From contig OY752142.1 in NCBI GenBank assembly GCA_963573315.1, positions 1,364,001-1,428,000 of the forward strand: a stretch of DNA of 64,000 nt, written 5' to 3'. Below, in pieces: positions 46,647 to 57,341 of this stretch; position 1 is the stretch's first letter; each line of letters opens with the position of its first letter. The position numbers and the translations under genes are program-made. The stretch is from Entomortierella parvispora. Its lineage: Eukaryota; Mortierellomycota; Mortierellomycetes; Mortierellales; Mortierellaceae. A model generated the notes under the pieces. It was not told the origin of the DNA. It did not search any database and saw nothing but the letters and a program-made list of their open reading frames with translations.

Positions 46647-46854
46647 GGGGATGAATGCGACTGGAGAAACAGAAGCAGAAAGGAAGACGCGACATGCATG
46701 CATGTGGGACAAGACCAAAAAAAAAAAAAAAAATCCAGGCGAAATGCACGTGACCATGCGGAAGCCGTTGAACTTGAAGGGCGGGTGGGTTCCTGTCCTC
46801 TGTGCTTCATCTCTTCATCCCGTCCTTCATCCCCAGGAGAAGCAGCATCAAATC
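46647..46854. promoter_or_regulatory. Short divergent promoter DDT gene / spermidine-synthase-like gene
   Basis: 208 bases between the chosen start codons. The plus-strand frame is open back to 46645, so an earlier start that would overlap the DDT gene start is formally possible, but a poly-A encoded Lys run there makes it unlikely. Confidence 0.5.
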
Positions 46855-49555
46855 ATGATCAAGCAACGGAAACGCAACAATGCCGCCGGCGGCAGCACCA
46901 TCAACACCACCACCACCAACAAGAACAACAACAACAACGCCGCAACGGCAGGCTTGAACGGCTCGACCGCGACCTCGAGCTCGTTCTTCGGGTCTACCGC
47001 CACGTCTTCGTCCTCCTCTTCCGCCTCCTCACTCCTTTCTGGAAAGAACAGTGGTGCCGATCGAGTAAAAGACAGACAGCAAGCGTCCGCTGCTAGTGGC
47101 GGTGGGAGGAGACGTTCTTCGTCCGTATCCAAGAACTCCATCGGCGGCAACAAACCAAAGCACTCGCAAACTATGCTCCTCGAACTCCTGTTGACCGTGA
47201 CCCGTGCCTCATTGATGATCATCACACCCCTTGTCGCAGGAATGACTCTTCGGGTGGCGCCCAGCATGATGGAGCCCATCTACGGCAGCATATTCATCGA
47301 AGATCTCTTCTTGGAATACGCGCTTTTTTCTGCAGGTGTCGGCGTCGTGCTGGCCATGATCTACACCGTCTTTATCTCACCCTCTTCCTCGAAACTTGAA
47401 CCAACAAAAGCAGCCGCAACATCAATAACTAACACCAGAAGCTCAGTCAAAGCAGACGACTTGACCTCAGCAAACCAGGCTGGACTTCGAAAGGATGCAG
47501 GGCTTCGAAAGGGCATTATGGTCAGTTTGGACCTGTGCGCCTTGATCCTGGCCGGTTCTTTCTTGACCATCCCGATCTTGTTCAGGCAGAGCGAGGATTT
47601 TGGTCCATGGAGAGGGCCTCATCTGACGCAGTTGGCATTGGCATATCCGGTCCTGGCCCTCTTGGGATTTGCAAACACACTGGCCTGTGTATTGCGATCT
47701 CATGAGAATGTCCATGTCAGAACTTGGATGAGCTGTGTTTTGATCCAGGTGGGCACAATCCTGGGACTGACCCTGGTGGTCTTCCAGATGGCTCCTCATG
47801 GCCAGAACTGCCCTCGCGTCTATACTTCCGCCATCTTGGTGGCTGTCATCTCTGGACTCCACAAATGTAAGAGACTGCAACCTTGTTCCCCCGCGGATTA
47901 ATTACAGGGCTCATAAATTGGGACGACGACAGGACAATTCAATCCATTTAAATTGATTCTGACCAACGTTTGACTTTTTTCATATCTAGTGCTCACTGCC
48001 ATTCATGGCGAGGTGGCTCTTCCGGACGAGAGATTGAACCAAAAAAAGAAAGTCAGATCAGCAACGCGTCAAGCATCCATTGTGGTTAGTTTCATTCCGC
48101 TAGTGCTGGTCCTGGCCATGTCAGCCCATACGGCCACTCGCAACCCTCAATGCCAGACTGGCGTGACCAAAGTATGACAATATGGATGCAAGCAAAAGTT
48201 GGTCGAACTTGTATCTACTTGATGACAATGCGGGTGTAAACAGAGTTGTTGACTTTTTTTTTTTTTTTTTTTTTGGAACCCCTGTAGGCGCACAATCCAA
48301 TCACCGGAAACTATACCATTTTGGCCAGGAATGAGAGTGTCACAGGATGGATCAGTGTTGTGGACGAACATACGCCGCGGAACAACCTTCATATTCGCAT
48401 CATGCGCGCTGGTCACTCTTTGATTGGAGGCATGTACGCCGAGACGGGCGACTCAATTTTTGGCACATTCTATATCCCTGAAGGTAAAAATCATTCCTTA
48501 TTGCCAAAAGGTGAAAAGAAGTAGACCGCATCTAACTGTGTATTCATACCTCCTTCTTGTTTGTGCTCTACAGCCGTCCGATTGATCAAGAATAGAGTGA
48601 AGGGTCACCAAGAGACTGCACTCCAGATGTAAGCTACATTTTTCATCTCAAAAGGGGGAAATTGGCTGATATGTATTAATCGCTTCCTTTCTCTTCCAAA
48701 CAGTGGTCTTGGAGTGGGGATCGCTTCTGGATCATTGACTCAACAAGGCGTTCTAGTTGATGTGGTTGAGATTGACCCAGTCGTGGCCGATTACGCATCC
48801 ATGTACTTTGATTGGCCAACCCCGCACCAACTCTTTATTCAGGACGGACGCCAATATATCAAGAATGCGCCCGAAAACAAGTATGACTATGTGATCCACG
48901 ATGTCTTCACTGGGGGCGGTGTCCCTCCATCGTTATTTTCGCTGGAGGCCCTCCATGACATTCAGAGAATTATGAAACCAGATGGCGTCTTGGCCATGGT
49001 AAGTAGTTGTTTCTACTGGTTCGCCGTATGAGTGGCAATGGATGTGGTTGACCAATAATGACTTACATGTGCTTTTACGTTGTTTTATCTCGTTTTCGTT
49101 TTGACGGTTAGAACATGGTTGGATCAGAGCACCCAATGAAGGCGCAAGCGCTTAACTCTGTTCGCCGAACTTTGCAAGCTGCCTTTCCCCATGTTGTCGC
49201 GTTCAAGGAAAGTCCTAATGACCCAGATGCATATCAAAACATCGTTTTCTTTGCCGCTCAGTTCCCAATTGAATTCGAGGAATACGAGCCCCCAAAGATG
49301 CCCTCTTCTGAAGAAGAGATGGAGGAGTGGAAGGAAAGAGGACATCTAGACCATGCACTCCGTCCAAGTGTCATGCGCGACTGGATCTTGTCCAGCTTCC
49401 AGGATTGGACCCTTTCTACCCCATATGACGCAACTTTGGGCGAGTTGATCTTGGATAGAAACAATACCCTCAACTCGATGCAACGTATGGGCGCAGAGGA
49501 CCATTGGCATGCCATGAGATCCCTTTTACCTCTGGATTTTTGGGTCAATTATTAG
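46855..49555 (+). CDS. Polytopic membrane protein with spermidine-synthase-like (SAM-binding) domain
   Basis: Six exons: 46855-47866, 47990-48171, 48288-48483, 48574-48628, 48704-48998 and 49112-49555, in frame, 727 codons. An Asn/Thr/Ser-rich cytosolic leader is followed by about seven hydrophobic helices (residues about 105-395), then a soluble domain. That domain shows a Gly-rich loop (GLGVGIASGSL), the acidic strand VDVVEIDPVVADYA and DGRQYIKNAPENKYDYVIHDVF, as in the Rossmann fold of polyamine aminopropyltransferases and methyltransferases. The catalytic DxxDP motif of true spermidine synthases is replaced by DVFTGGG, so aminopropyl transfer is doubtful. Membrane-fused members of this family are known in bacteria and fungi. 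Function unassigned. The start at 46855 is chosen over 46645 because it clears the neighbouring gene. Confidence 0.8.
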
Positions 49556-49763
49556 AGAGACTCTGGATCTGGTTTGCCTCGTTTCTGCTATACCATTGTT
49601 CATAGACAGTCGAGGAGTAAAAAGAAATATAGCTAAGGCTATTTTCGCGCTGACGACCTGTCTCTCTTGCTGTTCCATCGTTCATTTTGACCGCACACGG
49701 GGAAAAAACATGGGTGGTTATGATGATAGCACTGTTTTAAAGAAGTAAAGAGTCGGTTTCAAT

Positions 49764-52604
49764 CTAATCGCTGTCGCTGTCGCTGTCTGTTTCGGGGGCC
49801 TTGGCTTTGCCCTTGCCGTTACCACCTTGAGAGGACGCGGCAGCGCCCTTGTTTCCGCCACCAATGGCAGCGGCAGCTAGTCCCTGCTCCTTCAACATGG
49901 CCATCTGTCCGGCGATGGAGTCCTCGTCGGGCTCCGAGATCTCGTCGTCCACCTCTGGTTCTGGGGGCAGCTCGGAAGCATCCAAGACGGTCAAGGTCAT
50001 ATCCTGAGTAATATCAGCTCCCAAAATCGAATCCGATTTGATAAACAGGTTGAAGGAGTATGAGCCGGGGCGAGGAGGTGATTGGAATTGAATTCGGATA
50101 GTCTTGGGGGTCGAAGTGATGTCAGTGACCTTTGTTGGGGCGACCACAATGCGATTGTTTTTGTGATCTCCCAGAACAATCCACCAGAAAGGCTTCTTCT
50201 CTCCAGGGAAGTAAGGGGCATGGACGGCAGGAGCAACGGCCTTGGAGGGCTTCTTGGGCTTGATGTTACCATCCTCGTCTTCCTCGCTATCCTCTGCGCC
50301 TTCAAACAGAGCATCAACCTCGCTCTTGGCCTTCTTAACTTGAGTCTCTTCTTCCTCCTCCTCATCATCTCCAGGGGCAACAGCCTTGATCTTCAGGATG
50401 AATGTGCACAATGAACCAGGGGTAATGATGTTATCACCGGCAACTGGGTAAAAGGCAAAGGTCAGATGAATGTAATTAGTCTCGCAGCATATTATGGGCA
50501 TCTGGCGAAGTCAAGCAGGAAATATCAAGAACTTTACCTCTGAAGAAAGCTTTGATAACCTTAAGCTCGGGGTACTGCTTGGCAACGGTGGCAACTTGAT
50601 CGGCCTGATCATCAGTAGTGTTCTTCTTCAACAAACCAACGCGATCCACACGGTCCATATCCATGTACTGGCCGACGGACTTGATCTGCTTCTTGCCCTT
50701 CAGGGTTTTGACAGCGTCGATGTCGATGTAGGGCAATTGCTGGAGCGGTGAATCGTGGAAATAAAGACCCTGAACCAAGATTTGGGACATATCCATGAGC
50801 GAAAGAGAGACAGACAACCATTGACGAGCAGTAGTGATCTGGATCATTCCGTGAATCAGGTGGAGGGTCTTGGCGGCAATGTCGACCTGGTCTTGGGCCA
50901 AATCCTTGTCCTCCACTGGCACTCCCAAGGTATGGGCATAGAGCAAAGTCAAAACCTTAAGAGGTGCAGGAGAAGTCGTTTTCTTGGTGTACTCGAATTT
51001 TTCTCCATTCTTGTTCTCCAAAGCAGTGTTCACTTTAGCACCCAGGGTTTCGAGGGCAGCTTCATCTGAGGGCCGACTGACAATTTCTTCCTGGAACTCT
51101 GCAGCCAACGACAAAATCTCGACAATCTCCTTGGCCTTGGTAGTTTCCTTGAGCTGCTTGAAGAACGTACCCATGGTCTTTGTACGGATCTTGTCCTTTG
51201 TGTAATTGCCGGAACGGTACCACCACTTTCCAATAAAGTATGGAAGCATCAAACCACACACAAGTCCATAGGCAGCCAGCACCCAGAAGTTGTTGTGGGC
51301 CTCAACCAACCAAGGAGGCAGAGCGATGCTCATGGTCATTGAGTTTCTGCTGCCATCTGGGTGTCCGTATTTCTCCCAGTTCTCACGGGTCACATCATCA
51401 GTTAACCTAAAACATCAAGAATGGTCACTGCGTCAGAAGAAAGAAGCAGATCAGGGGCACAAAAGGCATAAAAATGCTGTCTGAAGAGGTAGAATGACCC
51501 CCTGTCACTTACGTCTCATAAGCCTTGTTAATCTCTGCCATCTTTGCATCGGCCTCCTCGCGCAAGTCAGACTTGACCTTGTCGGGATGCCACACTTTGC
51601 TCAGTCCACGGAATGCGGCCTTGATCTGCTTTGGAGTGGCATTCTGTTTGGGAGCATGCAACGATAATAGATCAGTCTCTGACAGCCATGGAGTGGCGCT
51701 ATTGCCCAGACTTACACGCCAATCTCCAATGACAGCAAACTTACATCAGCGATTCCAAGAACATCGAAGGGGTTCCACTTGATGACCTCGGGGGAGGGGG
51801 TGATATAAACCTGGTAGGCGACGAATGCGAAAAGAATCCATCCGAGAAGAAGACCAATCGACCTATGGCGACAAATAAAGGTAAAGTTAGACTCACAGAT
51901 CACGCAAACGGGATGGAGGTATCCAAGGCGATGGCTATCGATCGGAGCAATCGCCACGTACTTTTTGCCAACACCGGATGACTTGCGAGGGGCAACAGCG
52001 CGCGAAGACTTGCGTTGGCAGGGTTCGCAGGGGCAGGGGGTTTTTCTAGCAGCAACAGCTATTTTTGCAGGCGAGCAAGTTTGTCAAGAGTTAGTAAAGT
52101 CGATTCGATGAATGGCATCACCAGCGTGTCTGGGCAATGGCGGTGCAGACTGATCAAGTTGCTCCAGATCCATTCCGCCCTCCTTGAGGTCCAATGGCTT
52201 TCCAGAGTGGTGCTGCTTCAGTGTCATTTCAACCCTCCATTGACATCATCCCAGGAACGCTTGTTTGTCTTCTTGCCAGTCTGCCACGATCCGCTTCGTC
52301 TTTATATCCTGTTATGCACTCGAATGAAAAGCACATAAGAGAGAGAGCGATACCGTGCTCTGGATAGGTCCAACGCCTCCCAAAAGAGTGGTCCAGGTCC
52401 GAGTTCATCAATGCTGTGGCGGATGCAGTTTGTTCTTGTCGACAAAGAGTAAGATGCCAACATTCATCAATCGGCGCATATGTGCATACCAGTTTTTGTC
52501 TTGAAGAGGGTCAGGTAGGAGGCAGGGATCAGGATGATGGCGAGCGTGGTCAACACAAAGTAGTTGAACGTGTCGCCATGCTCGTCAAAGGTGTATTTTG
52601 CCAT
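49764..52604 (-). CDS. SEC63: ER translocon J-protein Sec63
   Basis: Works with Sec61/Sec62/Sec71/Sec72 and the Hsp70 Kar2 in post-translational protein import into the ER. Six exons: 52604-52490, 52058-51962, 51862-51745, 51643-51513, 51406-50538 and 50443-49764, in frame, 669 codons. Helix 1 (YFVLTTLAIILIPASYLTLF) and helix 2 (SIGLLLGWILFAFVAYQVYI) lie either side of a Cys/basic segment. The J domain begins WNPFDVLGIAD and has HPD at residues 129-131 (KVWHPDKV). Helix 3 is in AAYGLVCGLMLPYFIG. The Brl domains follow, with PGSLCTFILKIKA and PFWWIVLGDHKNN. The C-terminus is acidic (DSDSDSD), as expected for Sec62 binding. Very high confidence. Confidence 0.95.
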
Positions 52605-53178
52605 GCCGGGAAGGGGTGCGTTGCTTGATTGGGTTTTTGTGGCTGGATGGCTATTCCTGGCGCGAGGGGAAGGAGGAGGAGGAAGAGGAGGAAGAGGAGC
52701 CGGTCGTCTGTTCCAGCAGATGGAAAGAGGGAGAGGGAGAGAGAGGAGGAAGAGAAAGAAGCGGAAGAGGGGATGATGGAGACGAGGGCAAGAGAGAAAG
52801 ACACAGAAGCGAAACGAACAATCGCAAGGGGAGGTGATAGGGAGACTGAGGTGGAAAGGGACCTCCTTCCTTGCTTGCTTGCTTCCTTCTGTCCTTCCGT
52901 CCTTCTGCCTCCAGTACCTACGTACCAATCCCTGCCTCTCTTGCCGGGCGCGCCCTCTGATTCGCTGCCTGGCTTTTCTTCATTATTGCTCGACACGTCA
53001 GAAGCTGCCTGGTGTACCCTTAAGCGCACTCTCCGGGTGCTTCAACTGAAGCACCCGAATCGCGTGGCTCTCTCTCGTCGTCTGCTGTACTCGACCATAT
53101 CAGCCAAAGTCATCGACTAAATAGTATTGTCTATAGAAGTATTTATTTAGTTGTTTTATTTTTTTCTTTGTTTTGTTA
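52605..53178. other. SEC63 upstream region, no gene seen
   Basis: GA-rich (GAGGAA) tract at about 52665-52790 in the promoter or leader of SEC63, then spacer to the O-fucosyltransferase-like stop. No supported gene. Confidence 0.5.
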
Positions 53179-55188
53179 TCATTCGGACAGGTCCTCGTCC
53201 AGCCCTGTCGGATGGTATTCAGGCCACAAGTGGTTCGTAATGTACGCGCTGAACGTGCTCCGTTCCGTCCCCTGGAACACCCGCCCCTTCGCCGCCAAGT
53301 TCGCGTCCATTAGCGCAACCATGTACTGGAACATGTTCATACCGTCGTTCGGGTTCTTGATCTCCTCCAGCACCGCCAGCGACGCTTCAAAGTCGGTCAA
53401 GAACATGGTGCATGGGAACTGATCCAGATAGTTTGCCAAAAGACTCGATCCACGGGGCTGGTGAACATCTGTTGCTAAAAACACCATCGGTGACTCTGGA
53501 GGGGCCATCTTGCAACGGTCAAGGAAGGTCCGATTTGGTGTCTTTGGTAGTTGTTCTGACAATGAGGTAGTTTGCGCACCCTGGCCGGTGGCAGTAGTAG
53601 TAGCAGTAGCAGTGGTGGTAGTGACCGTGTCGGTGCTGCTTTGATTCTTGGGGTCTGCCACAAGAGTAGATAGTGTTGTGGAATTATCCAGAGGATCTTC
53701 TCGAGCCACCAACTGCTGTTTCCGTGGAACGTCCCTGTCGTTCATATCCACCTTGGCGGTATCTGCTTTGTTGGCGGAGAGATATTTTCTGTCTTGCTTG
53801 GTCATTTCCCCCAACCAGGCCACAATTCGCTGCAGATTCTTGGGAACCTGCTTCTCAAACTGTCCGTCCTCTGTTCGCAGATGTGCACCCAGGAACCCAG
53901 GCGCGGCTCTATTGGTCTCCTTGATCCAGACCTCAATTTGAGCTTCGGCCAATTCAGTTGCCTCCAAGATACCCTCGTTCCAAAGATCCATCCCTTTGGA
54001 GATAAAACTCTTTAGAGCCTTGTGTCCCTCCGACCTTGCCTCGACTCGATCGGTCGCAAATAGAGATCCAAAATGCAACACCCTCTCTGGCCTTCGTTGC
54101 AAATCAGTCAGGAGTAAGGAATGGGTATAGCGTTCCATCCATTTGACTACACTCGGTTCCAGTTTCGACATGTCCACTTCTGGTTCAAGCGGCTTTACAG
54201 GCTTGACACTATAGTCCACCTCCGAGTCGTCCATTATCTTGAATTCATATCGATTCGTATCTTCAAAGAAGAAGATCTCCTCCTTGGCATCTTTAATGTC
54301 CAGATGCTCTGCCAGCCACTCCATGGTCATGTTGGGCCTATCAAAGACCCGAATCGGCTCCGTTTGTAGGCCTACACCAACGGCGCCGCTCAGAATCTGT
54401 GGGATGTCATAAAAATAAGTCCAAGGCACTGTCGTCCAAGAATAATAAAAATGGCACTCTCGCTCCACTTCGAGTTCCTCCTCTGTCATGGCTTGCAGTT
54501 CTTCTTTTGTTTTTGGAGGTAAAGTCAGGGGGTCGACTCTGTCCCGACAGTATTCGGATCCTATCCGTGTCCGTTGCTTCCATTGATTCAACAAGTTCTC
54601 GGGTTCCTTCCAGTACAGAGACTCCTTTTTGTGGCTCAAATGAAGAGGAGGCAACAGTAGCGTCCGGTTTAAATAGGCGGCCAGGCGTAGCGAGTTCTCG
54701 AGGGTCATCAACTGATTATGGAAGCCGCTGTGGGGCAAGTAGCCTAGAAACTTTTCGTCTTTTGCAGGAGCACGCGGTGGAAACATGGTCAAGAATGGAT
54801 TCCGTTCCTTGTTGCCGTCGAGTTGAGAGGGTCGTTTCTCTGTCGGTTTGGCGGTCAGATCGAGAGCCTGCTCCGAGTCCTGTCCGTCAGTCGAGTTTTG
54901 GTCCCCATCATCCCAATCGTTGTCAGTTGCGGAAGGAGGGAGGGGGGGTTTGATGTGGTCCCCTGGCTTGTTTCCAGTGGGAGGAGTGGGTTTGTTTTCG
55001 CTTTCGCTGGCCGACTTTGATGTGGAGGGCAGCAAGGGCGAGGATGGCGAAGAGGAGTTCAGGTAAGGCACCCACTCGACCTGAACTGCAAAGAGGAAAA
55101 AGAGCACGCAAAAGACGAGACAGATGAACAGCAGCCTGTTCCTGGCTCGGAATTCAGTCTTGCCCAGGCCATTGACTGGCTTGGCCAT
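53179..55188 (-). CDS. Putative GDP-fucose protein O-fucosyltransferase, type II membrane protein
   Basis: Single exon, 669 codons from the ATG at 55188, which directly precedes a short cytosolic segment and one signal-anchor helix (LLFICLVFCVLFFLFAVQVEWV), the usual Golgi type II layout. A Ser/Pro/Asp-rich stem (about residues 45-140) leads to the catalytic region, opened by KFLGYLPHSGFHNQLMTLEN and LAAYLNRTLLLPPLH, the pattern of fungal O-fucosyltransferase-family proteins. Further on, GAHLRTEDGQF provides the conserved His-x-Arg, and VFLATDVHQPRG the later nucleotide-sugar-binding segment. A Thr/Ala-rich insert lies between. Acceptor unknown; the enzyme call is by motif recognition. Confidence 0.72.
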   Translation of the reverse strand: MAKPVNGLGKTEFRARNRLLFICLVFCVLFFLFAVQVEWVPYLNSSSPSSPLLPSTSKSASESENKPTPPTGNKPGDHIKPPLPPSATDNDWDDGDQNSTDGQDSEQALDLTAKPTEKRPSQLDGNKERNPFLTMFPPRAPAKDEKFLGYLPHSGFHNQLMTLENSLRLAAYLNRTLLLPPLHLSHKKESLYWKEPENLLNQWKQRTRIGSEYCRDRVDPLTLPPKTKEELQAMTEEELEVERECHFYYSWTTVPWTYFYDIPQILSGAVGVGLQTEPIRVFDRPNMTMEWLAEHLDIKDAKEEIFFFEDTNRYEFKIMDDSEVDYSVKPVKPLEPEVDMSKLEPSVVKWMERYTHSLLLTDLQRRPERVLHFGSLFATDRVEARSEGHKALKSFISKGMDLWNEGILEATELAEAQIEVWIKETNRAAPGFLGAHLRTEDGQFEKQVPKNLQRIVAWLGEMTKQDRKYLSANKADTAKVDMNDRDVPRKQQLVAREDPLDNSTTLSTLVADPKNQSSTDTVTTTTATATTTATGQGAQTTSLSEQLPKTPNRTFLDRCKMAPPESPMVFLATDVHQPRGSSLLANYLDQFPCTMFLTDFEASLAVLEEIKNPNDGMNMFQYMVALMDANLAAKGRVFQGTERSTFSAYITNHLWPEYHPTGLDEDLSE

Positions 55189-56211
55189 TATAAGGGGATC
55201 GGGATGAGGGTGTCGATGGCAGCGTGTGTGCGATGTGAGGGAGAAGTTGATGGGAGGCGGGCGACGACGAGAGCGCAAATAAAGAGAAAAAGTCCGTTAC
55301 AGGTTGGTTGTTCAGGGAGGAGAATTCTCAGGGCGAAGCGAAGTTTTGACTAAAAACAGGACAGAGGAATAGGAGGGAAGTAAAGGAGGGAAGGAGGGGG
55401 ACAGGCTGTTTGGACCAGTGAGAGAGAGGAGAGGGGTGAAGATGATGATGATGAGTTTGCATGAATGAGAGAAAGAAGAAAGAGGGGATCCATCGCCATG
55501 GTCGTGTGTACATGTGCCGCATGTATTGTGTTATGTCGTGTCTGTCTGGATAAACTCTTGAGCGAACGGAAATGAGAAATGAGGGTCCGCTGTGTGCAAC
55601 CTTGTTCTTCAAAGAGCCATCGGAAGGGGTCCAATGGACATCTTTGTTCCTCCTCGCTCTCTCTTTCTTTTCTCTCTCTCTCTTGCTCAATCTCCCTTGC
55701 ACGGCAACGCACCACCTTCAGGACAGGAGTGTCCTTTGCTCTGTTGCCCATACCTGGTAAGCATCCCTCTGCTCTGATCTAATCCAGCCTTATTATTCAA
55801 GTTAGAGCGGGCTAGTCTCCCTCATCTCATCTGCATCATGTTTGCTTGCGTCCAGGGCAGGGCGGCCACATGCAGTAACTAGTGGAAGTCTGTGCAGCAA
55901 GTCGCCCCCCGTCTCTGCTCTTTTTTTTTTTCGTCTTTTGTTTCTTCTCTACCTCCTTCCAGCTTCCATCCTCAGCCTTGGACTCAAATCTCGCCCGAGT
56001 GTTATATATGGCGGCTCCTGTTATTTTAATAAATGACGCTCGTTCCCACCAGGGGGAAACGGAATAAATTTAAAGATGCTTTGCCTCGCACAGCCCGTCT
56101 ATGATGGCCCATGCGCCCAGTCTACAACCTTCAAGATCTCCTTCCTCCTTACCACTCCAACCCTGTCCCGGTTAAACCAACGCTACAACGTCCGTGTCCT
56201 GCTCAGGCCTG
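55189..56211. other. Intergenic region, no gene seen
   Basis: Upstream flank of the O-fucosyltransferase-like gene. GA-rich tracts (for example 55360-55475) and CT-rich tracts create low-complexity frames on both strands, none with recognisable motifs. Confidence 0.5.
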
Positions 56212-56635
56212 TTACGTTTGTTCATAGCAGTGACCCCAATAGACTTCTCCCTGTCCACAGTCTTTTTGCAGCGCGGGTTCCAGATGCCTTTCCGGCCATA
56301 GTCTTCGATGAGTACAATAAATCTGTTCGCCAGTATACTTGCGATCGCCCATCGTCGTTCCGAACAGTCGCTTGAACTTGTCTTTCAGAAATAATGGAGC
56401 CAGCCCAAGCGTCCATTACTGTCCATTTCCGCTCAAGGAGAGTGCCGAGATCTTGCTCTTGGTCGTCCTCTCGGTCCAGGTCGTCGTCTAACATGTTCTG
56501 GGCCCAGATGTTACTTGCTCCTCGGAATGCATCCATCAACATTGTCCAGAACGCGTCCACTGACTCTTCCACGAATATAGGTTCCTCTTTCTTGAACTCT
56601 TCGCCTTGCTTCCCCGTGACCTTCTCCTCACTCAG
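56212..56635 (-). pseudogene. Possible decayed or mis-modelled gene, unknown
   Basis: The minus strand reads a protein-like acidic segment from 56635 (LSEEKVTGKQGEEF ... VDAFWTMLMDAFRG ... LLERKWTVMDAWAG), then a second protein-like segment in another frame (KDKFKRLFG ... LQKDCGQGEVYWGHCYEQT) ending with a TAA at 56212-56214. I could not find a splice that joins them in phase, and one extra base would explain the break. No family recognised. It may be a real gene with an unusual intron, a relic, or chance. Confidence 0.3.
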
Positions 56636-56971
56636 CTACTTTGCGTCAACACTTTCTTTCCTAGGTCTAGCGCTACCTAGGTCGGTTACTCAGCGGCATC
56701 GTTTCCTCCTAACCTTCGCACTGACTCTCCAGCGTGACACCTCCCTTAAGTGGACTGTGTCTTCTTCAGACTCTGTGATGGGGCTGGCTTGGCTTAGATC
56801 ATGCCTCACGACGTTGACTATATGATGGTCCGCATAAATTACATAAAGGGCCAAGTCCCCGAGTACCTCTCTAGTTCACTTTCTCACGCACTTTTTCCAC
56901 TTTCCTTAGTATTTGTCTCCTCTTCTACTACTTTAAAAAAAAAAAACACTGCCTTGACTACACACTTGCCG

Positions 56972-57136
56972 ATGAAAAGCCCAACAATTCTTCTGATTGT
57001 CTTGACACTGTCAATCGGATTATGCAAAGGACAACCACCTTGTATGGATGCTTGCGTGCTTCCTGCAGCAGCTGCATTATTGCATGCTCAGCAAAGAATC
57101 AAGGATATGATTGTTGCGGACCTCCTTAGAATATGA
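56972..57136 (+). CDS. Candidate small secreted Cys-containing protein, model unresolved
   Basis: The ATG at 56972 opens a clear signal peptide (KSPTILLIVLTLSIGLCKG) followed by QPPCMDACVLPAAAA, reminiscent of the first Cys pair of fungal CFEM-type secreted proteins. This frame ends after 54 codons. A neighbouring frame over the same stretch is Cys-rich (SCSSCIIACSAKNQG and a CC pair), and another at 57170-57300 also has spaced Cys. Either further exons exist or the copy is frameshifted. Function unknown; treat as a candidate only. Confidence 0.35.
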   Translation: MKSPTILLIVLTLSIGLCKGQPPCMDACVLPAAAALLHAQQRIKDMIVADLLRI

Positions 57137-57341
57137 AGGTAAACCCCATCTCATATTACTGTGCGCCGCAGATTCAGGGCAACACTCAGATTCTATTGCG
57201 TATTGCGCCGCCAAGTTATCTCGCTCCAAGCAGATCTTACTTGCAGCTCCCTTGTTTTCAGCGGTCGCGACTCTTTCCTGTTTTAATAAGAGATTTGACT
57301 GATGATGGGTATTGAGAATGAATAAAATACACAAAAAAAAA

